This document shows, piece after piece, positions 1-7,172 of a stretch of DNA of 15,069 nt. The notes under the pieces were generated by a model that had not been told where the DNA came from, searched no databases, and saw nothing but the letters and a program-made list of their open reading frames with translations. The stretch is taken from the NCBI GenBank assembly GCA_016840305.1, contig JAEOSP010000590.1, positions 1-15,069 on the forward strand. The letters are read 5' to 3'. Source of the DNA: Candidatus Hodarchaeota archaeon (GTDB taxonomy: Archaea > Asgardarchaeota > Heimdallarchaeia > Hodarchaeales > Hodarchaeaceae). The position numbers were made by a program, and so were the translations under genes. How positions within the stretch are numbered: position 1 is the first letter of the stretch; every line of letters begins with the position of its first letter.

Positions 1-108
1 AGGCTTTTGTCATATTCACACCCGAATATGAGATGCGAAAAAGAGAAAAAACCCAATCAAATTCCATTGAAATATTACCATATTTATATCTCAATTTCTG
101 GTGAAATC

Positions 109-1590
109 ATGACAGAATCTTTTTCTGATGAACGTCTTAATGAGTTATACTCTGAATTTGAAAAATATGAAATCATTCTTTCTGAACATCGTTATAACCA
201 AGTTGCTGGTTTGAAGTATGACAAAGATGTAATGCAATCAACAAGTGAGACGTTAGTTGCTCTTAGTAGTGAGTTTTTGAAAACTTATCAAGAACCACGA
301 CCTTTCTTCCTTTTTTGTATATCAAGTATTGCTCAAGCAAGGAAATTACCAGTTTCACTAGAATTATTTGAACAAAGGACGACGTTATTATCAACTGATG
401 AGTTTAAGATACACGATAGACCTGTTAATTGGGGTTCTTGGAGGCAGTTCAATGCAACAGAAACAAATGATGGGAATAGACAAAAAGTTTACGATGATTT
501 TATTCAGAAAGCACCTCAACTAGCTCCATTAATAATGAAACGCTTTAATATATCAAAACAGGTATATTCTTTGTATGATTCCACTCCGTTAGACGCCTAT
601 CTGGAAAAAGAGTTCTTAACTTATGACCAGTTAAAGGATTTTATTACTATATTGGGAGATGGAGCAAGAAAAACCTTTTTAGCAGCAGCAGAACATTTTG
701 CTCCCGAAATTCTTGAAAAAGAGGCATTTAATTATTATGATGATTTTTATCTTACACGAGGTCGAATTTATTCCCCTCTGAATGAACATTTCACCAAGAA
801 AAATCCACAAAAAGCCATTGAGAGAGTTTTAACACAATTAGGGTTCGGTAAGGATCTTCAAAGGATAAAAATAGATAAAGAGGACAGGGAGAAGAAATCA
901 CCAAGTGCTTTTTGTTTCGGTATTCAAATTCCAAATGATGTCAGGATTATTTATAAACAGGTGTCACCATTTAGTGATTTTACGAGTATATTCCATGAAT
1001 TTGGGCATGCTGTTCATGGTACATCTGGTGTAGAAGGAGACCCTTTTTGGAAAAGATATAATGTTCCAATGAGTGTGGCAGAAACTTTTTCAATCTTCTT
1101 TGAGATGCTTCTTCAACAACCTTTATTTCTAAAACATGAATTAGGGCTAACAGATGATGTTATACAAGAAATTCTTGATCGGCGTTACTTCATGAACCTG
1201 TATTTCCTTGTTTTTTACGCTAGTAATGCTTTGATGAAAATAGATTTTTGGAAAAGAGATTATTCTTTTGAAGACGCTTCCAAACGATTTCAAGAATTAA
1301 CAAAGCGATTTTATTGGGAAATACCTGGAGATTACTGGTTAATTCATCACATTATGCCTGATTATGATGTTTATGCCCCTTCGTATATGCTTGCGAGTGT
1401 TAGAGTTAAGGAGTGGATGAATCAGATGATAGATGAGTTTGGGGAAGAGTTTTGGAGAGGTGAAGAAGCGAAACAAGCAGGTACTGTGATTCGTGACCTT
1501 GCTGCAACTCGCGCAGCTTTTGATTTGTCAGTCTGGGATATGAATCCCCGTCCCTATTTAGATGAACAATCTCAGCTTTCGTTCCTATAA
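109..1590 (+). CDS. M3-family zinc oligoendopeptidase
   Basis: A cytoplasmic metallopeptidase of the thimet oligopeptidase/PepF (M3) type, expected to cleave short peptides. With the start used here it is 493 residues. The zinc site is HEFGH at residues 296-300. The third ligand is Glu325 in VAETF, 29 residues after the first His, the same spacing as in thimet oligopeptidase. The lead-in FSDFTSIF and the trailing AVHG are typical of M3. Near the C-terminus, HHIMPDYDVYAPSYMLA resembles the His/Tyr substrate-binding segment of the family. I chose ATG 109 because GGTGA lies just upstream (about 100-104) and the peptide starts MTESFSDERL. The frame stays open to a TTG at 7, but that extension looks non-coding and contains a TATA-like TTTATATC (83-90). 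M3 enzymes are usually about 600 residues or more, so this is a compact member. No signal peptide or membrane segment is seen. The gene converges on the minus-strand gene that ends at 1604. Family confidence is high; the substrate is unknown. Confidence 0.9.
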   Translation: MTESFSDERLNELYSEFEKYEIILSEHRYNQVAGLKYDKDVMQSTSETLVALSSEFLKTYQEPRPFFLFCISSIAQARKLPVSLELFEQRTTLLSTDEFKIHDRPVNWGSWRQFNATETNDGNRQKVYDDFIQKAPQLAPLIMKRFNISKQVYSLYDSTPLDAYLEKEFLTYDQLKDFITILGDGARKTFLAAAEHFAPEILEKEAFNYYDDFYLTRGRIYSPLNEHFTKKNPQKAIERVLTQLGFGKDLQRIKIDKEDREKKSPSAFCFGIQIPNDVRIIYKQVSPFSDFTSIFHEFGHAVHGTSGVEGDPFWKRYNVPMSVAETFSIFFEMLLQQPLFLKHELGLTDDVIQEILDRRYFMNLYFLVFYASNALMKIDFWKRDYSFEDASKRFQELTKRFYWEIPGDYWLIHHIMPDYDVYAPSYMLASVRVKEWMNQMIDEFGEEFWRGEEAKQAGTVIRDLAATRAAFDLSVWDMNPRPYLDEQSQLSFL

Positions 1591-1603
1591 TAACTATAAG
1601 GGA

Positions 1604-4207
1604 TCAGCTTGAGAATATTTTCCATTCTAATTCCTCCATTTTATTAAGAATTAGTGTTAGCTGATCCAAATGGCTTTGAAGGATAGCACCTTCCGTATCA
1701 AGTTGTATTATAAGATCTAAACATGCTTCTGCATTCATATAGATAGAATTGGTTGAAGTATTGGTCGTATCTCCTTTCAGAAGGTTCTGCCAATTAATAA
1801 TCGAAGTTTCGTTGAGTATATGAGAGGTAATATTTTCAAGAATATCAAAGGTATTATTTGCCATCAATTGACTCTGTGTGAAATTAGCTTGTGCTTCGGT
1901 ATAATTCTCCTCAGAGGTTGTATTAGTAATTAGATCTTGAGTCATTGTTTGGTTTAGTGCCTTAACACCTGATGATAAAAGTGAAATTGAATCTAAGGTT
2001 CCATCTAAGGCATCAAAATATTTATTTACGATATCAAAGCTTTCTGTAGTATTATCTACAAAGAGTATCAGTTCATCAAAAAATTCATTCAACTCACCAA
2101 ATTCTAAAGGAGTTTGGGAGTTCAAAACTGAATTCATACTATTCAAGCTGTCCTGTGTTGAATTCAAAAGAGTAGATGTCAAATCAAGTTCGTTCCTAAT
2201 ATCATCCCAAATCGGGCTATCAATATTGGATGTATTTGTGAAGTCAATGTCATCAAAAAGGCGTAGTGTGCTATTTAGCTGACTAAACATCTGCGTTCCA
2301 TTTTCCATTGAGTAAAGGAAATATTTTGTAACGGAATGAAGTCCTAAACTAAAATCTACCAAATCACGAATGGGGATTGTGGTCGTTTCGGGGATCGAAA
2401 GGACATCAATATCAAGAATTGAGGATGATCTTTCAAAATCAAGAGATGCGCTACTTAAATACTCACTTGAGAATTGAAAATCGAATAGATCATCGAGAAC
2501 TAATGATAATTTATATGTACTATTGATCCATGGAGAAATACTGTCCAAAATTGTAATTAAAATTGGTAAAGCTATCTCAATTTCGGTTAACACCGTAGAT
2601 ATTTCAGCAAAGACGGAATAATCAAGTTTTTCTTTGACTTGATCAAATAAATTAATTAACGGATTTTGAATTACTGATAGATTATTTGTCCCCAAAGTCA
2701 GCAATTGTAATGCATCTTTGAGGGTAGGGTCATAATCAGCGGACATAGCAGCACCAGTACCACTAATAGGAAATAATCCAACAGAACTTTGAAGAATAGA
2801 GAATGAGAGATTAATTCCTGATTGGAGATTGTTTAAAGCCCAAAAAATGTTTGGGGTGTACTCTAAAGAGCTAGAAAGAACATAAGTAAGATTCAAAATT
2901 CTCGGTAAATCTTTTAGCGGTATACCTGCAACTTCGGGAATTATAGAGGGAATAAGGTAGGCTATCAAAGGATTTTCGGCAAATTGGAGAAAAGAATTTC
3001 CTGCTTTATTCAAATTGAAGGTTGCACTTTCAATTAAGGCCATTAATTCATCGAAATTTGTTTCCAAATCAGTTATGAATCGTTCTGAAAAAATTTCTGT
3101 CGTTTCTGACATACCGATACCAGCATATAATGTTCCTTCCATCCCTTTACCGAATGCATGGTACGCTGTAGGAAGTAAGATTATGAAAATGATGAATAAT
3201 GATAGAAAAAATGTTTTAACAGTAAATGTGCGAACACTAACTTTCTTATTTACCTTTTCAACGAGTCCTGAAAGACTTGCTCCAATCGTAAATGGTATAA
3301 GACTCAGAAGAATAACATCAAGAAACGGAACAATCACTGCCAAAAGATCAAATCCAATAAAAAGTTGAGGACCAATTGCTGCTACAATAGGCTGACTTTT
3401 CAGTATTCCTACTAAATTCTGACGAGATATGTTGTTAAAAATACCCCAAGGATTGATTCCATCGATTAAAAAGTTCACATGTATCATTGACTCAACTATT
3501 AGGTAAGAAGCTACCAAAGAAAGTAATGATAGAGGAGCATGTCTTATAGATCTCTTTAAAATAGGATAAAGGCAGACTAGAACTGATAAAAGAACTAGTA
3601 CTAATATATACGAGCTCATTGTATCTAGCCATGATAGAGGGAGGACAATAACAACCACTGTAGGTAAAATGACGCTTAATGCAAAAGCTAAACTATTTCC
3701 TTCCACTGTATCAAGAAATGGGACATAGGATTTCTTTCTTTCGATTTCATCAGCATTTGAGGCATGGTATATTGCCTTTATTTTCCCAAGCCCTTTTATG
3801 GGTTCAGATTCAGGTTTTATGGTCTGGATCAATAGATTAACAATCGTTTGGTAGCCTATGTAGTTATACTGGGAATCCATTCCCTCCAAAACCAAGTATT
3901 CAAATTTATTGCTAAATACGAAGGAGACGGGTCCAATTTTTTCTAGTATGATCATGAGGATATGAATTTCGTCTGTATAACTTAAATCAGGACATTTCTT
4001 CATTTTCAGGTTCTTCAATTGACCACTCGCGTATTTGTATCTCTTATCGTTTCCGTGAAGTCGTAAAGCGCGTAATATTTTTTCTTTTGGAAAACTAGGA
4101 TATTCTTTACTCGGATCTTTTAAAGCATTCACTTCAAAGTTGAAAGATTCTGATTTATGTGTGTCCTCAGCATATAAATCGAAACGTATTTCCCAGTTAT
4201 CAGTCAT
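1604..4207 (-). CDS. Five-helix membrane protein with large sequon-rich extracytoplasmic domain
   Basis: I do not recognise the family. With ATG 4207 it is 867 residues. Residues 1 to about 165 are a soluble mixed alpha/beta region. About five hydrophobic helices follow: roughly 172-193, 199-217, 224-243, 280-312 (long) and 331-350. The tail of about 510 residues has no further membrane helix. Positive clusters KK before helix 1, KR..R after helix 2, and K..KK...R between helices 4 and 5 place the N-terminus inside and the tail outside. The tail holds 17 N-X-S/T sequons (about 439 to 816), and one more lies in the predicted outer loop between helices 3 and 4; none are in the cytosolic part. 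Heptad-like Leu/Ile/Ser repeats suggest a helical-bundle or stalk-like surface structure. A GTG at 4216 would add MIN, but it has no SD, whereas GTGAT sits just before ATG 4207. The start is 1 nt after the stop of the acyl-CoA synthetase gene, so the two are probably translationally coupled. A surface adhesin, sensor or scaffold is possible. Confidence 0.8.
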   Translation of the reverse strand: MTDNWEIRFDLYAEDTHKSESFNFEVNALKDPSKEYPSFPKEKILRALRLHGNDKRYKYASGQLKNLKMKKCPDLSYTDEIHILMIILEKIGPVSFVFSNKFEYLVLEGMDSQYNYIGYQTIVNLLIQTIKPESEPIKGLGKIKAIYHASNADEIERKKSYVPFLDTVEGNSLAFALSVILPTVVVIVLPLSWLDTMSSYILVLVLLSVLVCLYPILKRSIRHAPLSLLSLVASYLIVESMIHVNFLIDGINPWGIFNNISRQNLVGILKSQPIVAAIGPQLFIGFDLLAVIVPFLDVILLSLIPFTIGASLSGLVEKVNKKVSVRTFTVKTFFLSLFIIFIILLPTAYHAFGKGMEGTLYAGIGMSETTEIFSERFITDLETNFDELMALIESATFNLNKAGNSFLQFAENPLIAYLIPSIIPEVAGIPLKDLPRILNLTYVLSSSLEYTPNIFWALNNLQSGINLSFSILQSSVGLFPISGTGAAMSADYDPTLKDALQLLTLGTNNLSVIQNPLINLFDQVKEKLDYSVFAEISTVLTEIEIALPILITILDSISPWINSTYKLSLVLDDLFDFQFSSEYLSSASLDFERSSSILDIDVLSIPETTTIPIRDLVDFSLGLHSVTKYFLYSMENGTQMFSQLNSTLRLFDDIDFTNTSNIDSPIWDDIRNELDLTSTLLNSTQDSLNSMNSVLNSQTPLEFGELNEFFDELILFVDNTTESFDIVNKYFDALDGTLDSISLLSSGVKALNQTMTQDLITNTTSEENYTEAQANFTQSQLMANNTFDILENITSHILNETSIINWQNLLKGDTTNTSTNSIYMNAEACLDLIIQLDTEGAILQSHLDQLTLILNKMEELEWKIFSS

Positions 4208-4208
4208 G

Positions 4209-5642
4209 TTAATCACTTTTTTTTAGATGTTGTTTGTTTTTAAGATATTGCGCATATTCAGTAATTTTTGCGAGACTTCTAACGCATGTTCTCGGTTGAG
4301 CATACGTTGGAATCTCTAATCGTTCAAATTGGGATCTAAGAACTTCAGCTTCTTCTCCACCCATAGTTAACGCTATAAATGGTTTTTCTTTAACCCAATC
4401 TGATTTTTTGGGGTCAGAGAGATAACTCCTCATTTGCGTAACAAGTTCCATTGGATCAATATAAGGAGGGGCTGTTAGCACAACGAAAATAATAGAATCA
4501 ACATTTGGGTCAATAGCTACTTGTTCTAAGGTTAAAAAGAATTGTTCATTGGTAGAACTACCAGTTAGATCAACTGGATTGGTTTTAACGTATAGAGGAG
4601 GCAATAATGAATTTAAGTGATCAACTGTTTCATTAGAAAAATCTGCTAATTCCATTCCTTCCATAGATATTGCGTCTGATGTCATTACTCCTACACCACC
4701 GCCATTCGTAATAACAGCTACTTTATGTCCCTTTGGTAACGGTTGTGTCGCAAATACTTTACTAGCATTAATCATTTCTTCCCAATCATTAACTCGAACA
4801 ATCCCTGCTGCTGAAAGCAAATTTGAGGTAATACTGTCATTTGATGCTACACTCGCTGTATGAGAGGTAGCAGCTCTTGCACCAGCAGCAGTTCGATTTC
4901 CTTTTATGAGGATGATTGGTTTTTTCAATGAGATTTTCTCTGCTGCAGTTAAAAATCTTGCTGCATTCCTAAAACCCTCAATGTAACCGAGAATGACTTT
5001 AGTTTCATCATCATCCCCAAGGAATTCAAGAACATGTCCTTCGTGAATATCGGCTGCGTTACCAAAAGCTACAAACTTACTAACCCACCTTCCATATCCT
5101 AAATGATAAATTTCAGATAGAAAGGCTGCCCCAAAGGCACCACTCTGTGTAAAAAAGGCCATTGGTCCGTGAGTAGGACGTCGAACTTTATATCGAGGCA
5201 AAAAAATAGTATCGATTGCTTTATCAGGTACATAGATACCTAAACAGTTGGGTCCAATGAATCTAATATCATATCGATGTGTAACATCAAGAAGCTGTTG
5301 TTCGAGGATTTTTCCCTCAGAGCCAACTTCTGAAAATCCTCCTGAAAGTATCACTAATCTCTTGATTCCTTTTTGACCGCATTCTGCTGCGATATTTGGA
5401 ACCAGTCTTACTGGAGCAACAACAATACCTAGATCAGGGGTTTCTGGCAGCTCGGTAACTGATGGATAAACTTTTTTAGTGAAAAGTCGTTTCAACCGTG
5501 GATTTACAAAAAAACAATCTCCTTCAAAAGATGATTCAACAAAGTTCTTGGCAATAATGTGACCAGGAGCATCTGGTCTTTTAGAAGCACCAATCACTAC
5601 AACCGAATCAGCAGAGAAAAAGTCGTGAAGAAGATGAGCCAT
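4209..5642 (-). CDS. ADP-forming acetate/acyl-CoA synthetase, alpha subunit
   Basis: This is the CoA-ligase-type subunit of the NDP-forming acyl-CoA synthetases, which convert acyl-CoA + ADP + Pi to acid + CoA + ATP. It is 477 residues, the usual size of a stand-alone alpha subunit. The N-terminal CoA-binding Rossmann domain (about 8-135) has VVVIGAS at 14-20 and IGPNCLG at 129-135. The succinyl-CoA-synthetase-like flavodoxin domains follow, with FTQSGAFG at 164-171, FGNAADI at 193-199 and DDETKVILGYIEG at 211-223. The phosphorylated catalytic His is His261 in ATSHTAS. The third domain begins near 305 with VAVITNGGGVGVM. The ATP-grasp beta subunit is not fused and is not in the window, so it must be encoded elsewhere or beyond it. 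The enzyme is cytosolic and gives substrate-level ATP in archaeal peptide or sugar fermentation; acyl specificity cannot be read from the sequence. ATG 5642 has a TATA-like box about 50 nt upstream. It is the first gene of a coupled pair with the membrane protein. Confidence 0.9.
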   Translation of the reverse strand: MAHLLHDFFSADSVVVIGASKRPDAPGHIIAKNFVESSFEGDCFFVNPRLKRLFTKKVYPSVTELPETPDLGIVVAPVRLVPNIAAECGQKGIKRLVILSGGFSEVGSEGKILEQQLLDVTHRYDIRFIGPNCLGIYVPDKAIDTIFLPRYKVRRPTHGPMAFFTQSGAFGAAFLSEIYHLGYGRWVSKFVAFGNAADIHEGHVLEFLGDDDETKVILGYIEGFRNAARFLTAAEKISLKKPIILIKGNRTAAGARAATSHTASVASNDSITSNLLSAAGIVRVNDWEEMINASKVFATQPLPKGHKVAVITNGGGVGVMTSDAISMEGMELADFSNETVDHLNSLLPPLYVKTNPVDLTGSSTNEQFFLTLEQVAIDPNVDSIIFVVLTAPPYIDPMELVTQMRSYLSDPKKSDWVKEKPFIALTMGGEEAEVLRSQFERLEIPTYAQPRTCVRSLAKITEYAQYLKNKQHLKKSD

Positions 5643-5690
5643 TTTCGAAAGTGTCCCTAGATTAACTAAATGAAATCAATTTCACATACT

Positions 5691-5700
5691 TCTTATAGAA
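5691..5700 (-). promoter_or_regulatory. Putative TATA box for the acyl-CoA synthetase gene pair
   Basis: On the minus strand the bases read TTCTATAAGA, a TATA-like element about 50 nt ahead of ATG 5642. A start site about 25 nt downstream would leave a leader of roughly 25-30 nt. The SD is weak (AGGGAC, about 5649-5654). The site is called by eye. Confidence 0.4.
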
Positions 5701-5746
5701 TTCGAAATTCTTGATGTACTCCAAGTTTGAGAATCCTTTTAAGAAA

Positions 5747-5758
5747 ATAATTTTAAAA
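5747..5758 (+). promoter_or_regulatory. Putative TATA box for the GTPase operon
   Basis: The AT-only run AATAATTTTAAAA, with core TTTTAAAA at 5751-5758, lies about 50 nt ahead of GTG 5807. The expected transcription start is near 5780. It is back to back with the opposing TATA-like element at 5691-5700 in a 164-nt divergent spacer, so the two operons could share control. Confidence 0.4.
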
Positions 5759-5791
5759 GAATCAAGTGGAATTTGAATCTGTTATTACTAC

Positions 5792-5797
5792 AAGGAG
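5792..5797 (+). promoter_or_regulatory. Shine-Dalgarno site fixing the GTG start of the GTPase
   Basis: AAGGAG sits 9 nt before GTG 5807. It supports this non-ATG start, which gives the short basic N-terminus MSKKKGSKFAFK normally seen directly before strand beta-1 of Ras-like GTPases. Confidence 0.6.
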
Positions 5798-5806
5798 TCT
5801 GTTTTT

Positions 5807-6346
5807 GTGTCAAAGAAAAAAGGTAGCAAATTTGCTTTCAAATTGTTATTAGTGGGAGAACCTGAGTGTGGGAAAACCTCATTGATAAAGAGATATGTTG
5901 AGAACTTCTTCGAGGAGGGATACCAGATTACATTGGGAGTAGATTTCTTATCCAAAACGATCCAACTACCAGATGAAAACGGACAAGATCAGGAATTAAT
6001 TTACCAAATCTGGGATGTCGCGGGACAATCTGGATTCACAAACTTTCGTCACTTGTATCTCAAAAAAGCACACGGGGTTTTCTTGGTTTTTGATCTATCT
6101 CGCCCAGATGAGACTTTCGATAAACTCGACCGATGGCGGAAAGATGTTCAGGAACAAAGTCCCAATGCAAAAATCATAGTAATCGGAAATAAAGAGGATC
6201 TTGTGGATTTAGAAAATCTACCGATCTCTGAGAAGGAAGCACTTAAAAAACTTGAAGCTCATGGTTATATAACGACTTCAGCAAAAACTGGAGCAAAAGT
6301 AGAAGGAGCATTTGTTCAGATGGGAAAACTAATTCTAGGTAAGTGA
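5807..6346 (+). CDS. Rab/Ras-like small GTPase
   Basis: A single-domain small GTPase of 179 residues with every G motif in order: P-loop GEPECGKTS (17-25), switch-I Thr42 in QITLGVDF, G3 WDVAGQ (69-74) with the Gln61-equivalent Gln74, G4 NKED (128-131), and G5 TSAKTG (157-162). Rab-like features are W69 before the DxxG motif, the switch-II stretch FTNFRHLYLKKAHG, and VFDLSRPDETFDKLDRW. The P-loop has Pro19 and Glu20 where Ras has Gly12 and Gly13. The C-terminus ends LILGK with no Cys, so classical prenylation is not possible; membrane contact would need the Lys-rich N-terminus or a partner. It is first in a likely operon, 6 nt ahead of the longin/roadblock gene, which suggests that protein is its partner or regulator. 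Asgard archaea are known for many such GTPases. The cellular process is unknown. Confidence 0.95.
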   Translation: MSKKKGSKFAFKLLLVGEPECGKTSLIKRYVENFFEEGYQITLGVDFLSKTIQLPDENGQDQELIYQIWDVAGQSGFTNFRHLYLKKAHGVFLVFDLSRPDETFDKLDRWRKDVQEQSPNAKIIVIGNKEDLVDLENLPISEKEALKKLEAHGYITTSAKTGAKVEGAFVQMGKLILGK

Positions 6347-6352
6347 AGAGAA

Positions 6353-7141
6353 ATGGTTTCGTTTGATGAATTAGAGGTGTTTCTTGGTTTTTATGTCTTC
6401 ACTAACAAAGGACGTCCATTGATAACGAGAGATTTTCGTCCAGCAAAGGAAATAGTCGAATTTCCACCAAAGATGATATTCTCACTTCTCAATTCTGCAT
6501 TTGAAGTGAGTCAAAGTCTAAAAGAAGAATCAATCGAAAAAGGGCAAATTTTTCATGTTGATTTTGCTAGTATGCGAATAGCAGGAATCATGCGCAATGA
6601 GGGTCTTTTTACATTAATATCTTCTGCTTCTGCATCTCTTTTAGATTTAGAATTCAAATTAAGAACATTAATGACCTTGTTTTTAGGGAGTTTTTCATTC
6701 AAATTTGCACGAAAAACGATTCGCATAACAAAGAATGAACAACAAGATTTTGATGAGGCATTACTTACCGTTATGACTGGTGAGTCACGTTACATGGGAG
6801 AACCTATGAAAAAATCTGTGAAGGAACATCTTAATTTATGGATTGAGAGAGAAGTATCTATCAGAGGAGCCTGTGTATCTTCGTTCACCGGGGCAGTTAT
6901 AGTTAATCTTATGGATTCGAATATACTTCCTGCTGCAGTTCGTGCTATTCGTGGAGCGTTTGCTGCTCATTTGGAACAACCTTTATTCTTTTTAGCAGTA
7001 AGTGGAGTTTCAAATATAATCGTTTATATTTTAGGTGAAGGTCTACTACTGCTAATTGATGCTGATCCAAAAACAGACCCATCAACCACAATAACCGCTA
7101 TTTCTAAGGAAATTAGAGATATCAAACAACTGCTTCAATAA
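6353..7141 (+). CDS. Longin-like plus roadblock/LC7-like protein, probable GTPase partner
   Basis: The protein is 262 residues and appears to hold two folds. Residues about 8-140 look like a longin domain: strand GFYVFTNKGRPLITRDF (12-28), a helix around 40-56, strands HVDFASMRIAGIM and GLFTLISS, then a long amphipathic helix (95-115) ending FLGSFSFKF. Residues about 168-260 look like a roadblock/LC7 (MglB-type) domain: SIRGACVSSFTGAVIVN, helix ILPAAVRAIRGAFAAHL, strands FFLAVSGVSNIIVYILGEG and LLLLIDAD, then a terminal helix. In eukaryotes, longin and roadblock proteins form GTPase platforms and exchange factors (Mon1-Ccz1, TRAPP, Ragulator), and bacterial MglB roadblock is the GAP of MglA. 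With the GTPase stop only 6 nt upstream, a GEF, GAP or scaffold role for that GTPase is likely, but this is inference. No membrane helix is seen. Fold assignment is by pattern only; the roadblock half is the surer one. Confidence 0.75.
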   Translation: MVSFDELEVFLGFYVFTNKGRPLITRDFRPAKEIVEFPPKMIFSLLNSAFEVSQSLKEESIEKGQIFHVDFASMRIAGIMRNEGLFTLISSASASLLDLEFKLRTLMTLFLGSFSFKFARKTIRITKNEQQDFDEALLTVMTGESRYMGEPMKKSVKEHLNLWIEREVSIRGACVSSFTGAVIVNLMDSNILPAAVRAIRGAFAAHLEQPLFFLAVSGVSNIIVYILGEGLLLLIDADPKTDPSTTITAISKEIRDIKQLLQ

Positions 7142-7172
7142 GTAAAACTCTTCTGGACTGTGAAGAATAACT

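Noticed and set aside
7..108. N-terminal extension of the M3 peptidase from TTG 7
   Set aside because: No SD at TTG 7, sequence composition unlike the rest of the protein, a TATA-like stretch within it, and a good GGTGA ahead of ATG 109.
3015..3368. Plus-strand open frame inside the large membrane-protein gene
   Set aside because: It lies fully antisense within a convincing coding region, with no SD and no recognisable domain.
5643..5806. tRNA or small RNA in the divergent spacer
   Set aside because: No cloverleaf-like pairing or GC-rich stems; the spacer is explained by two opposing promoters.
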